A DNA stretch of 64,000 nt from B10-G9 sp963712165 (GCA_963712165.1 CAVQGY010000002.1:1-64000); one strand, 5' to 3'; positions 25,539 through 34,908 are shown, counted from the first letter of the stretch. Translations and numbers: made by a program. The notes: generated by a model from the letters alone, not told the origin.

Positions 25539-25576
25539 CCGTACAAACCTGTCTATGCAGAATCAGGAGGAATATT

Positions 25577-26206
25577 ATGTCTAATCCAATCCAAGATATC
25601 CAAAAACAAACCTTCCGCTACTATTATGAGGACGGCCTGGCGGAATTAGCGGTAGGTGTCCTATTTGCCGTTGTCGGCCTGAACCTCTGGCTGGTGAGTG
25701 CCGCGCCCCAGGGCACACCCTTCGCCCTGGCAGCCTGGATCGCACTCCCGATCATTACTGTGGGCGGGATTTTTTGGGTCCAGCGTTTTGTTAAGAACCA
25801 AAAGGAGCGGCTGGTCCACCCGCGCACAGGTTTCATCGCCTACGATACCCAACCCAACCCTTACCGCTGGCTGATCATGGGAATTCCCCTGCTGGTCGTA
25901 GCCCTGGCGATTATCTATTCCGATAGTTGGCTCAACCGCGAATCCGTCATGGGGGGGATCCTGCTCTGCCTGATACTGGTAACCATCGGCGTCCGGGTGA
26001 ATCTCGGCAGGCTGATCGGAATAGGCATACTCGGCCTGGTCTTGGGGGTCACTCTCGCTTATTTGCAGGTGAGTGAACATGTCGGCCTTGCTATTACCTA
26101 TACTATCGCAGGGCTAGCCCTACTCCTCAGCGGAGGGGTCGCCTGGCGCAGCTATCTATCCAAAAACCCTTCCCCTGAGAACGATCAGGAGGCTGCCAAT
26201 GCCTAA
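25577..26206 (+). CDS. Integral membrane protein paired with a winged-helix regulator
   Basis: 209 residues, no named family recognised. Preceded by AGGAGGAATATT, giving an unambiguous start. After a cytoplasmic N-terminus (IQDIQKQTFRYYYEDGLAELA) there are about six hydrophobic segments in pairs: VLFAVVGLNLWLV, AAWIALPIITVGGIF, WLIMGIPLLVVALAII, GGILLCLILVTIGV, IGIGILGLVLGVTLAYL and AITYTIAGLALLLSGGV. The stop overlaps the regulator start by eight bases, showing tight co-expression. Such membrane-protein/regulator pairs are frequent in Chloroflexota; the membrane protein might sense or transport the regulator's effector. Confidence 0.8.
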   Translation: MSNPIQDIQKQTFRYYYEDGLAELAVGVLFAVVGLNLWLVSAAPQGTPFALAAWIALPIITVGGIFWVQRFVKNQKERLVHPRTGFIAYDTQPNPYRWLIMGIPLLVVALAIIYSDSWLNRESVMGGILLCLILVTIGVRVNLGRLIGIGILGLVLGVTLAYLQVSEHVGLAITYTIAGLALLLSGGVAWRSYLSKNPSPENDQEAANA

Positions 26207-26528
26207 AACCGATTTCCCTCTCAACGAGAACTGGGCTGAGCTGGCATCCGTTGACAAACTGATCCACGAACCAGCCCGCCTGGCAGCCATGGCCATCCTC
26301 GACGCCGTGGAAAGCGCCGACTTCCTTTACCTGCAGCGCGCCACCGGCCTCACCAAGGGTAATCTCTCGGTCCACCTCCAGAAACTCGAGGAAGCTAGCC
26401 TGATCGAGATCCAGAAGACTTTCGAGGGCAAATATCCCCGCACTCTCTGCAAATTGACCCTGAAAGGGAAAAAGCAGTTTACGGAATACAAGGCACAAAT
26501 CCAGTCCGTATTTGGAAATGGGGCCTAA
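26199..26528 (+). CDS. Winged-helix transcriptional regulator
   Basis: 109 residues, the HTH_27/MarR-like single-domain type. After an N-terminal helix (VDKLIHEPARLAAMAILDAV) comes a helix-turn-helix with recognition helix (FLYLQRATGLTKGNLSVHLQ) and wing (KLEEASLIEIQKTFEGKYPR, LCKLTLKGKKQF). No ligand-binding domain, so control may come from the membrane partner or from oligomer state. The ATG lies within the end of the preceding gene. Probably autoregulates the operon through the palindrome at 25527-25538. Confidence 0.88.
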   Translation: MPKTDFPLNENWAELASVDKLIHEPARLAAMAILDAVESADFLYLQRATGLTKGNLSVHLQKLEEASLIEIQKTFEGKYPRTLCKLTLKGKKQFTEYKAQIQSVFGNGA

Positions 26529-26660
26529 GCCCCGTTTCCGACAGTAGACGGATGACCAAAGACGGGGGATCGTGTATGCTCATCCGGACAAACTGAATCC
26601 TACTTGTAAGGATGATCCGGCCCTATCCCGAGTGTTAGCGAGGGAGTCTCCCCCTTTTTT

Positions 26661-27050
26661 CATTGAGCAGCAAACACAGCTCATTGAGCGGAGCGAAATC
26701 CAGAGGATGGAGCAGAGACGAAATGGCGGATCCAGTCATTCCCGCCTCTTCGTCTGCGGCCCTTCGGATACCCTCAGGACCTCCGCTCTGAGAGCTGGAC
26801 CTTTTTCATTGAACAGCAAACACAGCTCATTGAGCGGAGCGAAATCCAGAGGATGGAGCGGAGACGAAATGGCGGATCCAGTCATTCCCGCCTCTTCGTC
26901 TGCGGCCCTTCGGATACCCTCAGGACCTCCGCTCTGAGAGCTGATTTTTTTCATTGAGCAGCAAACACAGCTCATTGAGCGGAGCGAAATCCAGAGGATG
27001 GAGCGGAGACGAAATGGCAGATTTTGTAATACCCGCCTCTTCGTCTGCAA
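26661..27050. repeat. Three tandem copies of the ~146-bp inverted-repeat element
   Basis: Unit starts (CATTGA(G/A)CAGCAAACAC) lie at 26661, 26807 and 26952, giving periods of 146 and 145. Each unit contains CAGCTCATTGAGCGGAG and CAGCTC-type ends facing each other, plus inner arms GGAGACGAAATGGCG / CGCCTCTTCGTCTGC, so each can fold into a long hairpin. The third copy ends early and runs into CAACCAAGCTATGCTTGGTTG, itself a palindrome. Confidence 0.9.
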
Positions 27051-27130
27051 CCAAGCTATGCTTGGTTGGAGCCTGCCCAGAGGGAAGCGAAGGGAGTGGC
27101 AATTTCATGATCATGATTGACTGGAATCCG

Positions 27131-27256
27131 TATCCACCCACGGTTAAAACCGTGGGCTGAGGTCAACTAAACCCTGCTTAAGCAGGGTTTCTTAGGAAAC
27201 CTCCCTTCAGGGAGGTTTGTTGTTATCAGCCCCCAGGTTCAGCTGGGGGATGGAGA
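27131..27256. repeat. Multi-hairpin repeat, copy e (best preserved)
   Basis: CCACGGTTAAAACCGTGG + GCTGA, AAACCCTGCTTAAGCAGGGTTT-type hairpin, CTTAGG, AAACCTCCCTTCAGGGAGGTTT-type hairpin, then TCAG + CCCCCAGGTTCAGCTGGGGG. The GGCTGA/TCAGCC flanks of the outer hairpins are themselves complementary. Opposite orientation to copies a, b and d. Confidence 0.9.
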
Positions 27257-27475
27257 ACGCAAATGTGGATCAAATCCTGTTTTACCAGGTTGTCATTGCG
27301 AGCGGATAGGCGTGCAACGCCTAGGTGCGCGGCAATCTCGCTGAACCTATTCCGCATTTGGTTTTATTACCTTCAAACACATACTTCCTCTGAACATCCA
27401 CTAGATTGGTTTTCTTTCCCATATTTCTTCAATACTGGGTATGATTAATAAGGATACCCCTGACACCGGAGCCAG

Positions 27476-29006
27476 ATGAAAAACCAATCTCCCTACCAAA
27501 AAATCACCCTGATCCTGGTCTGCCTGGGCTTGGTCCTTTCCAGCTGTTCTCTTTCCATCTTCAGCGATAATCCCTTCGCGAAAACACGTTTTCGGGAGCC
27601 TTTCATCCCCACACCCTCCCCGCCCTATTTCATCCCCGGAGATTGCCGCTTCCCGGTGCCGGAAGGGGAAGTGCGCTGCGGTGACCTCTACGTAGCCGAG
27701 GACCGGGCTGACTCGCTTTCCAAAGTAATCACTCTCCACGTAGCGATCTTTCCCAGCTACAGCTCTAACCCGGAACCGGATCCTGTCATCTATCTTGTAG
27801 GTGGTGGCGGGTCTGACGCCCTGGGTTCGGCAGATTACTTCCTGGAGACAGCCGGCACAATGATCCGCACCAAACGGGATTTCATCCTCTATAATCAGCG
27901 GGGAGTCAAGCGCAATGATCCCTATTTAGCCTGTCCCGGAGAAGCTGAGTTCCCTACGATGCTCAACAGATTCGTTCACAGCACAACAGGAGACGAGCAG
28001 CCGGAGTACGATTTCATGATGGAATGCCGGGACTATTTACAGGACCAGGGGATCAATCTCGATCGATATGACAGCCTGACCCATGCCGCTGACCTGGCGG
28101 ACCTGATCAGGCTTCTGGGCTACGAAGAAGCCAATATTTACGGCACATCCTACGGTACCCGTCTGGGACTGACTTTTATGCGTTACTACCCGGACAGGGT
28201 CCGCTCAGCCATTCTGGATTCCATCCTGCCACCTCAGATCAATTTTCCTGGAGACGGCATCACAAGTTATCTCGAGTCGTTGGACAATCTATTTGCTGCT
28301 TGCGCCGACCAGGACGAGTGCAACCGGAAATATCCCAAACTTGAAAAGGAGTTCTACCGGGTAATCAAAGAATTAAAAGCCAATCCAGTCCCTCTCGAGA
28401 TTGACGGGGAGGAGATCCTCCTGGACCATATTCTGTTCCTGGATATCATCTACCTCTACCTGCACGAAGCAACCACCCTGCCGGTGGTCCCCCTGGCGAT
28501 CCATGAAGCCAGCTTGGGAGAGTATGACTGGACGGAGGACCCGATCAAGAGACCTGCGAACCTTCAGCGATTTTGTCACTACCGGTGTACAGTACTCCGC
28601 CATGTGCCGCGACGAGGTGATCTTTGATAGCGAGGAGAACAGCCTGCCCCTCCTGGAGGGACTCCAGGAAGGCTGGAGCGATTACTTCAACCTATCCTTT
28701 TATTACCAGACCTGCCAGGACTGGGTCACTGAGAAACCTGATCCAGTCGAAAATTCACCTGTAGCAAGCGACCTGCCCACCCTGGTGTTAACCGGCCATT
28801 TTGATCCCATCACCGCGCCTTCCTGGAACTTTGATACAGCCAGTTACCTGGAGAATTCCTTCTATTTCGAGTTCCCCAACCTGGCTCACGGCGTTCTGCG
28901 GGCTGACAGCTGCGCCCTGGCTATGGGCCTGGATTTCCTGGATGACCCCTGGACGGAACCGGATGCCAGCTGCATGGATCTCTTGGAAGTTCCGGAATTC
29001 AGATAG
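27476..29006 (+). CDS. TAP-type alpha/beta hydrolase lipoprotein (frame break near 28550)
   Basis: Secreted hydrolase of about 509 residues read in two frames. The signal peptide ends in LSSC. The first frame carries the alpha/beta-hydrolase core: oxyanion region PVIYLVGGGGSDA, ILYNQRGVKRNDP, and nucleophile elbow IYGTSYGTRLG. The second frame continues LRTFSDFVTTGVQYSAMCRD, a TAP-like C-terminal domain, and supplies the acid (LTGHFDPITAP) and His (NLAHGVLRADSC). Both halves are needed for the catalytic triad. The shift lies at 28548-28560. Related enzymes are tripeptidyl aminopeptidases or proline iminopeptidase-like; substrate unknown. Monocistronic and surrounded by repeats. Confidence 0.78.
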
Positions 29007-29381
29007 ATCTCGAACTGGCAGTCATGCGAGGGGCACTTCACCATAGATCCTTCGCTGTCGCTCAGGACAGCCCCAACAGACTCCGCACTCGGGGTAATCT
29101 CGCATCATTTCTTCGGAGACACAGCTCTGATGATCTTCCTCGCTACGCTCGCGGACAGGACCGGATTACTTCGTCATGCCCGCAGGGCATCCTCCTTCCT
29201 CGCAAGACTCAAAGTCACGATCCAATCCTGCTCACGGACGCGTCCCAGGGAGGGAATATGAATCAAAGAGGGCGACCTGGCTCTGTCCAGCTTGGTCCGA
29301 TCCGAAGGCAAGGGAACCAGACTAGGGAGAGTCGCCCCTACAGTCCTATCGATTTACAATTTACAGCTTATGACTTACATT
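29007..29381. other. Repeat-derived intergenic stretch
   Basis: No gene seen. 29269-29341 is a GGGCGACCTGG...GAGTCGCCCCTAC palindrome with a loop of about 50 bases. Before it are repeat-like pieces (TCGCTCAGGACAG, CTCGCGGACAGG), and after it a TTTACAATTTACAGC run that ends at the next gene's stop. Confidence 0.55.
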
Positions 29382-30263
29382 TTACGGTGATCCCACCAAC
29401 AGCGAAGCCACCAGCTGGTCTAGCAGGACCAGGGAAGGCAAAAATGTATTGTCTGATTCGCTCTCCAGTTGGGCCACGATCCCGTCCCGGTAAGCACCAT
29501 AATTCTCATAGAATCCATCATCCAATACAACCTCATCAGGATGCGGCAAATAGGGATGATTTACTGGAAGAACAGCACTGATGTAATACAGCCCATCATC
29601 AGTAAGGCCCTGGTAAGCATAGAATAAATACGGCCAGCCAACGTTAAAATATGCCTGACCGTATTGAGCCAACCAGCGGGCGCCGCGCCCATTCTGAAAA
29701 TCCAGGTATTTCACGTTGGACTGGTATAGTTGGCCGGCATTGAACAGGTCTGAAACCGCCAGTCCGGCATGATCCGCCGGATGGGTATCCAGGGCCAGCT
29801 GCAGCGCATCCAGGCCATTACTGACATTCTCGTTGATCGCCCTGAAGTCGGCCACAGGATAAACCTTAATGGTCGGTTCGTGGAATGCCCCGGCCAGAAC
29901 CCAATGATTGAAAAGGTATTCTCTATATTCCGGTGTGCTCCACCAGGGATTATTATCCTCGTAAAATCCTGGCTCAACTCCAGCGGTGATGTTGTCTGCC
30001 AGGATGGGGTTGAAATAAAATCTGACCCCGGCATAATCAAAATTAGTCTCGGGAGGTGACGTCGTTACCGTTGGATGGATGGTCCAGGTCGGTGATGGCG
30101 GGAGCGGGACTGAATCCTGCGCTGCCAGGGTTTCCTCCACTGCGGTGGCGATTGTATCAACGCCAGTGTCTTCAGTCGGCACCTGCCCAGGCGCGCAGGC
30201 CTGGAGGCTGAGGGCAATCAATATGATCAGGATCAGGATGATTTTTTCGCGTTTGAGTTTCAT
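29382..30263 (-). CDS. Lipoprotein of unknown function
   Basis: 293 residues. Signal peptide with lipobox LQAC, then a Thr/Pro-rich linker (PSPTWTIHPTVTTSPP) and a folded domain of about 220 residues: YAGVRFYFNPILADNI, WWSTPEYREYLFNHWVLAG, IKVYPVADFRAINEN, WLAQYGQAYFNVGWPYLFYA, YYISAVLPVNHPYLP. No family function is recognised; the layout suggests an extracellular binding or sensory lipoprotein. The start is the ATG of MKLKREKII, with only a weak ribosome site (AAGGAACACTGCC). Confidence 0.75.
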   Translation of the reverse strand: MKLKREKIILILIILIALSLQACAPGQVPTEDTGVDTIATAVEETLAAQDSVPLPPSPTWTIHPTVTTSPPETNFDYAGVRFYFNPILADNITAGVEPGFYEDNNPWWSTPEYREYLFNHWVLAGAFHEPTIKVYPVADFRAINENVSNGLDALQLALDTHPADHAGLAVSDLFNAGQLYQSNVKYLDFQNGRGARWLAQYGQAYFNVGWPYLFYAYQGLTDDGLYYISAVLPVNHPYLPHPDEVVLDDGFYENYGAYRDGIVAQLESESDNTFLPSLVLLDQLVASLLVGSP

Positions 30264-30441
30264 GGCAGTGTTCCTTGTATCAGGTGATTAGTATTGATAT
30301 TTTAATCGAAAGATGAGTTTGTAATAAAACAGAATTTGGTACCCGGAACTCCACATTCCAGGCATTTATCCAAATAACAGCGCAGGGGGACAGTTTTCCA
30401 CAATAATCTACAATAGGATCATAATCTCCCAAAAATAAAAA

Positions 30442-30462
30442 GGGCGACGCATCGCGTCGCCC
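30442..30462. repeat. GGGCGACNN palindrome
   Basis: Arms GGGCGACGC / GCGTCGCCC, loop ATC, preceded by an A-run, followed by CTAC. Confidence 0.8.
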
Positions 30463-30576
30463 CTACATCCAATCCTATTTCAAACTCCCGGTCCCCCACT
30501 CTCAAAGTCTCCCGGTCAGTTACCCGCGTCGCTCTAATAATTACATTTTCCGATTTACGATTTACGACCTTCGTTC

Positions 30577-31371
30577 TCAATCACATCCGTCCAGGCAGTC
30601 CAAGGCTTCCTGGGCTTCCTTGCGGACGATATATGCCCGGTCCCAATCGAATTGATCGTCCACTCCCAACAGCAGCTCACAGGTCCGGCGCAGCTTGGCC
30701 TTCTCTTCCTGATCCAGGTGGCCGTAACGGGCCAGTTTGCCGTAGCTGCGAATGGCTTTGGCGCGCACTCCGGCGCTGGCATCACCCAGGTTTCCCTGGA
30801 TTGCATCCAGCATGCCTTTTTTGAACTCTCCGGGCAAATCTTCTGGTTTGATGTGCTCCACAAACCTTCCCAAAGCACGGATGGCCGTATCTCGCAATTC
30901 CAGGTTTTCAGAACCTGCCGCACTCAACACCTGCTCAAAAGCCTCCAGCACCCGCGGAGACTGGATTTTGCCCAGGGAATAGACCAGGAAGATCCGGCAT
31001 TCCTCGCTTTCTTCGCATTTATAGGATTCCAGGAGGGGTTCCAGGGCCGGTTCTCCTACCCTGCCAAATGCATGGCCAATGGCCAGCTGGGCTTTCATAT
31101 CACCGGCATCAAGATCATTCAGCAGGTAAGGGATCACCTCTTCGCCGAAATCTCCCACCAGGCTTATGGCCTCATCCACTACACCAGCTTGTTCCGGATG
31201 GTCGAATAGGTCCACATGGAATAAGACAGACACCATCTCGAACAGCGATCGAGCAGATTCTTCATCGATCGATGGCAGCTCTGCTCTGATCATCTGTAAT
31301 CCCTGGTGGATCTTATCTGCGTCTGGACTGCCCAACAGTTTTTTGATTTCCTTATATTTTTCGGATGCCAT
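30577..31371 (-). CDS. HEAT-repeat protein
   Basis: 264 residues, alpha-helical and without signal peptide. The ATG at 31371 follows AGGAGGA directly at good spacing. Helical repeats of about 30-35 residues are visible, for example EEVIPYLLNDLDAGDMKAQL, GEPALEPLLESYKCEESEEC, LRDTAIRALGRFVEH and ASAGVRAKAIRSYGKLAR, the pattern of HEAT/PBS-lyase-type repeats. Such proteins act as protein-interaction scaffolds; no catalytic residues of the bilin lyase class can be claimed. It stands alone, divergent from the protease gene at 31717. Confidence 0.82.
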   Translation of the reverse strand: MASEKYKEIKKLLGSPDADKIHQGLQMIRAELPSIDEESARSLFEMVSVLFHVDLFDHPEQAGVVDEAISLVGDFGEEVIPYLLNDLDAGDMKAQLAIGHAFGRVGEPALEPLLESYKCEESEECRIFLVYSLGKIQSPRVLEAFEQVLSAAGSENLELRDTAIRALGRFVEHIKPEDLPGEFKKGMLDAIQGNLGDASAGVRAKAIRSYGKLARYGHLDQEEKAKLRRTCELLLGVDDQFDWDRAYIVRKEAQEALDCLDGCD

Positions 31372-31716
31372 CACTCCTCCTGATCAAACGTATAAGAACT
31401 TGTCCAATGGTTAGATCTGTAGTCTTTTTGACAGCAGTAATAAGCTGATCATCAAAGACGTTTTTAATATGTCCCTATTTATACCATAAGCGGAAAAAAT
31501 GCTTCCCTGAACCCTGTTTTCACGCATTCCTTTTCAATTCGGGTTCCATAACAAAAATGATAACCAGGATCTTTCTCTCTCCCTTGTTGGTACACGGCTT
31601 GTACGTTATATTCATAGTAGGCTGGTTCAACAGGCCTGTTGAGGGGTTTTGACCTATAATTTGTCCATTTTTTGAATTAAAGGACCCCAATTATTCATAT
31701 GTAAAGGAAAGTGATC

Positions 31717-33327
31717 ATGAAATCCACTCGGAAGTATCAGTATTTATCCTTGTTTGTGGCTGTTGCCCTGGTTTTGGCTGCCTGTTCCGGAACAGCGCCG
31801 GAAGGGGATGGTCCTCTCGGAGGAGGGGCATCCAGTCCCAATCTGGTTAAAACCCTGGCGGATGTGAAAAGCGCAGTCGTCCAGATAGAAGCCCAGGGCA
31901 CATTTGTAGATCCTGAATTTGGGGAGTACAGCGGCGCCGGCCTGGGATCCGGCTTCATCATCGATCCCTCGGGACTGGCTCTCACCAACAACCATGTGGT
32001 CACCGGAGCAGCTCTGCTCAAGGTCTGGGTAGGTGGAGACACAACCAAATCATATAATGCCCAGATCCTGGCTGTGTCCGAATGTTCAGACCTGGCCTTG
32101 ATCGATATTGAGGGAGATGGCTTCCCGTACCTGGAATGGTATCCCGACCCCATCACTGTCGGACTGGAAATATATGCCGCCGGGTTCCCCCTGGGTGACC
32201 CGGAATTCACTCTCACCAAAGGCATCGTATCCAAGGAGAAGGCCAACGGGGAATCCTCCTGGGCTTCGGTCGACCATGTTATCGAACATGACGCTACCAT
32301 CAATCCCGGCAACTCTGGCGGACCTCTGGTAACTGAGGATGGCCAGATTGTTGGTGTCAATTATGCCTCCTACGCCGCGGCTGGCCAATTTTTCGCTATC
32401 GGTCGTGATACAACCTTGCAGATCCTGGAGCAATTCAAGAATGGTAACGATGTGGATTCCCTGGGTATTAACGGCCAGGCTGTTATGTCCGATGACGGCA
32501 GCTTGAGCGGCATCTGGGTTTCCTCGATCAAATCAGGATCGGCCGCCGATGATGCCGGGGTTGAGCCGGGAGATCTGATCACCACCCTGGAAGGACTGGA
32601 CCCAGCAGCCGATGGCAGCATGGCCACCTACTGTGACATTATCCGCACCCAGGGTGATGAGAACACCCTGGCTGTGGATGTGATCCGCTTTGACACCAAT
32701 GAAGTCCTGGAAGGCCAGTTCAACGGTCGGGCGCTCGCAGTAACCAGCACTATAGACGGATCTGGCCAGACTAAGGAGGGTACGTCTGATGGAAGCACAG
32801 ATGTCTCAGGAGGAATTGGATCCGAATACATCATCGAGGTATTAGGTGATGGCTATATGGCCATCACAAATGAAACCGTTCAGCTCTATCTGGAGGTACC
32901 TACCAGCTGGAATGAGATCGACGGTACATCCTATACAGATTATTGGGGGGACAATTCATTTACTGCCCTGGACATTACAGCCGCACCGAGTTTGGAGGAT
33001 TTCTTTGCTTTTTACGATTCTCCGGGTGTCAGTCTGTCAGTATCCAGCGATTGGGCAGCGATCGGTGATGTGGAGATGTTATTGGATTGGACAAAAACCT
33101 GGTTCAATGAGAATTGTGATTACGACGGACGGGACATTTACCAGGATCCTGTCTATGAGGGTGCCTATGATTATTGGTTGTGCGGTGATGCTGATTTGGT
33201 CTTAATAGGCGCGAACCCGATTGAAGATCCCTCATCCTTCTTGGCACTGGTCACCATACAACTTTCGCCAGAAGATAGTAACGAGATCTTGCAACGGATT
33301 CTCGATACTTTTGATTTCCTTCCGTAA
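31717..33327 (+). CDS. HtrA/DegP-like serine protease lipoprotein with PDZ domain
   Basis: Extracytoplasmic protease of 536 residues. The start is the ATG after AAGGAAAGTGATC; the lipobox is LAAC. The trypsin-like S1C domain spans about 50-245, with His in LTNNHVVTGA, Asp in CSDLALIDI and Ser in GNSGGPLV. A PDZ domain follows (GIWVSSIKSGSAADDAGVEP, GDLITTLEG). The C-terminal ~180 residues, after a Ser/Gly linker, form a separate domain (YLEVPTSWNEIDG, WLCGDADLVLIG) of unknown role, perhaps for substrate or envelope binding. Family members degrade or refold damaged exported proteins. A strong bidirectional terminator follows. Confidence 0.92.
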   Translation: MKSTRKYQYLSLFVAVALVLAACSGTAPEGDGPLGGGASSPNLVKTLADVKSAVVQIEAQGTFVDPEFGEYSGAGLGSGFIIDPSGLALTNNHVVTGAALLKVWVGGDTTKSYNAQILAVSECSDLALIDIEGDGFPYLEWYPDPITVGLEIYAAGFPLGDPEFTLTKGIVSKEKANGESSWASVDHVIEHDATINPGNSGGPLVTEDGQIVGVNYASYAAAGQFFAIGRDTTLQILEQFKNGNDVDSLGINGQAVMSDDGSLSGIWVSSIKSGSAADDAGVEPGDLITTLEGLDPAADGSMATYCDIIRTQGDENTLAVDVIRFDTNEVLEGQFNGRALAVTSTIDGSGQTKEGTSDGSTDVSGGIGSEYIIEVLGDGYMAITNETVQLYLEVPTSWNEIDGTSYTDYWGDNSFTALDITAAPSLEDFFAFYDSPGVSLSVSSDWAAIGDVEMLLDWTKTWFNENCDYDGRDIYQDPVYEGAYDYWLCGDADLVLIGANPIEDPSSFLALVTIQLSPEDSNEILQRILDTFDFLP

Positions 33328-33350
33328 CATGGATCAACCCAAAAAACTAA

Positions 33351-33377
33351 AAAGGCTGCGCATCTGCGCAGCCTTTT
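33351..33377. terminator. Bidirectional rho-independent terminator
   Basis: AAAGGCTGCGC-ATC-TGCGCAGCCTTTTT: a stem with T-run on the plus strand and an equivalent T-rich tail on the minus strand. It lies between the convergent protease gene and the roadblock/MglA operon. Confidence 0.9.
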
Positions 33378-33402
33378 TCTTTCCCGTATCTGGACCTTAA
33401 AA

Positions 33403-33795
33403 TCAGTATTCGATCAGCTGGCTGATCCGCCGAACGGCGCGGTTGGTAGCTCTGCGGTAATGGGCTCCTGCCGGAACCAGTGCACAGAGGCAAATCCAAT
33501 CCGAGCCAGATTGGATCCTCCGGCAAACCAAGTAGGTCCGGTCTTCGGTCCGGATGGTCACCTCATCAACAGCTGCCAGGTTTAGATTATCCTGCGTTTC
33601 TGCGCCTACTTGCTGCAGCAATGCGATCATGGCGCTGGCCAGCTCATTGTCGGGCTGCATGGGGCAAGACGCGATCGGCAGGCCCTCGGAAGTCGCTAGA
33701 ACTGAGCGGTCAAATCCACCTTCCAGATTCATCTCTTCGAGAATATCAGAGAAAGGAGATGGTTTCCCCCCCTCAGCAGTCCTGTCGTCTTTCAC
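33403..33795 (-). CDS. Roadblock/LC7-domain protein
   Basis: 130 residues. Start GTG at 33795 with AGGAGAGATAAC before it; the longer frame would overlap the preceding gene. The roadblock/LC7 fold is visible as DRSVLATSEGLPIASCPM, NELASAMIALLQQVGAE and DRTYLVCRRIQSGSDWICLCALVP. Roadblock proteins such as MglB act on MglA-type GTPases as activating or exchange partners. It lies 10 bases after the MglA-like GTPase gene and is the last gene of the operon, so it is a strong candidate MglB-type partner. Confidence 0.85.
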   Translation of the reverse strand: MKDDRTAEGGKPSPFSDILEEMNLEGGFDRSVLATSEGLPIASCPMQPDNELASAMIALLQQVGAETQDNLNLAAVDEVTIRTEDRTYLVCRRIQSGSDWICLCALVPAGAHYRRATNRAVRRISQLIEY

Positions 33796-33805
33796 GTTAT
33801 CTCTC

Positions 33806-34405
33806 CTAAGCTGGGGTTGAATATATTTTTCCCCTGGCTTTGGCAACAACTTCGTTAATGATATTTTTTAGACTGGGGATCACGCCAGAGCCGTCGACTG
33901 CAACACTCTCATAAGTCGGCACTCCATTCAATCCTAAGGACTCTTTAATGGAATGGACCGGCATTATTTCCTGCATATCCCGTTTATTGCACTGCAGGAT
34001 CAAGGGTACATCCCGGGGATCGAAGCCCAGGTCTTTCAGGTCATCATACAGGTCATGAATTGCCCGAACGTTCTCATCCAGACGTTTGATTTGGGAATCG
34101 GCGACAAAGACGATCCCATCCACCCCTTTCAGGACCAGCTTCCTTGTACCCCTATAGTACACCTGCCCAGGGACCGTGTAGATATTGAACCGCGGCTTTA
34201 AGCCGCTGATCTCGCCCATCTCGAACTGCATATAATCAAAATACAGGGTGCGATCCTCCCTTGTTTTGAGGGAGATCAGTTCCCCTCTGCGTTCCGGGCG
34301 AGTTCGTGAGTGTATGTATTGCAGCGAGGAGGTCTTTCCACTCAGGGAAGGGCCGTAATAAACTATCTTTAGGTTGATTTCCCGTAACTTCCAATTAATA
34401 AACAT
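33806..34405 (-). CDS. MglA-like small Ras-family GTPase
   Basis: Cytoplasmic GTPase of 199 residues. The P-loop is GPSLSGKTS, switch II is TVPGQVYY with the MglA-type proline and lacking the usual DxxG Asp, and the base-specificity motif is CNKRDM. The segment RKLVLKGVDGIVFVADSQ is also characteristic of MglA proteins, which set front-rear polarity or localise envelope machinery by switching between GTP and GDP. Flanked directly by roadblock genes on both sides (14 and 10 bases), indicating a regulated GTPase module. C-terminal residues continue to KARGKIYSTPA. Confidence 0.92.
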   Translation of the reverse strand: MFINWKLREINLKIVYYGPSLSGKTSSLQYIHSRTRPERRGELISLKTREDRTLYFDYMQFEMGEISGLKPRFNIYTVPGQVYYRGTRKLVLKGVDGIVFVADSQIKRLDENVRAIHDLYDDLKDLGFDPRDVPLILQCNKRDMQEIMPVHSIKESLGLNGVPTYESVAVDGSGVIPSLKNIINEVVAKARGKIYSTPA

Positions 34406-34419
34406 ACTTCAGTTCACCC

Positions 34420-34908
34420 TTAATCGATAAACGTATCATCCAGTTCCTCTGTGATTCCCCTTCTAAAATCATCCGGGACATAATCCGGGGGAGGGCCAAT
34501 CACCTTTTCAAATTCTTCAGTGAGGGGAACTAGCTGCTCAACAGCGCGTTTGGCAAAGAGCCGGACGAGCCCGATGGGAGTCTCCGCCCTGAAGATCACG
34601 ATCAAAATAAAACTGCCCTGGATATTGTGGAGGTAGATGCTTTTGGTTTCCCCTTCATGGAAGAAAGAGCCATGGGGATCCTGCTCTCCAATCCGGCTGG
34701 ATAATTCTGCCATAGCCGCCACATCGCCTGCCGCCAGGGCAGCCACTACTGCTGGCGTTCCTTCGTCCATAATGCCCTGAAGAGAAATGACTTGCCCGCT
34801 GATATCAGCCAAGACTATGCTGTCGGTGTGGGCTTTTTCAGCCAAATGGGCCAGGATATAATCGATCCTTTCCAGCATCTCTTCAGGTATATGTATTCCT
34901 TGATTCAT
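34420..34908 (-). CDS. Roadblock/LC7-domain protein
   Basis: 162 residues, beginning MNQGIHIPEEMLERIDYILA. The roadblock-like core is TDSIVLADISGQVISLQGIM, VVAALAAGDVAAMAELSSRI, KSIYLHNIQGSFILIVIFR, with a charged C-terminal extension ending EELDDTFID. The pattern with LADxxGxxI and a hydrophobic beta pair matches roadblock domains regulating Ras-like GTPases. Second roadblock protein of the operon, placed just upstream of the GTPase gene. Confidence 0.8.
   Translation of the reverse strand: MNQGIHIPEEMLERIDYILAHLAEKAHTDSIVLADISGQVISLQGIMDEGTPAVVAALAAGDVAAMAELSSRIGEQDPHGSFFHEGETKSIYLHNIQGSFILIVIFRAETPIGLVRLFAKRAVEQLVPLTEEFEKVIGPPPDYVPDDFRRGITEELDDTFID

Noticed and set aside
26661..27050. CRISPR array
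   Set aside because: The repeats are ~146 bases long, tandem without unique spacers, and palindromic as whole units; no cas genes occur in the window.
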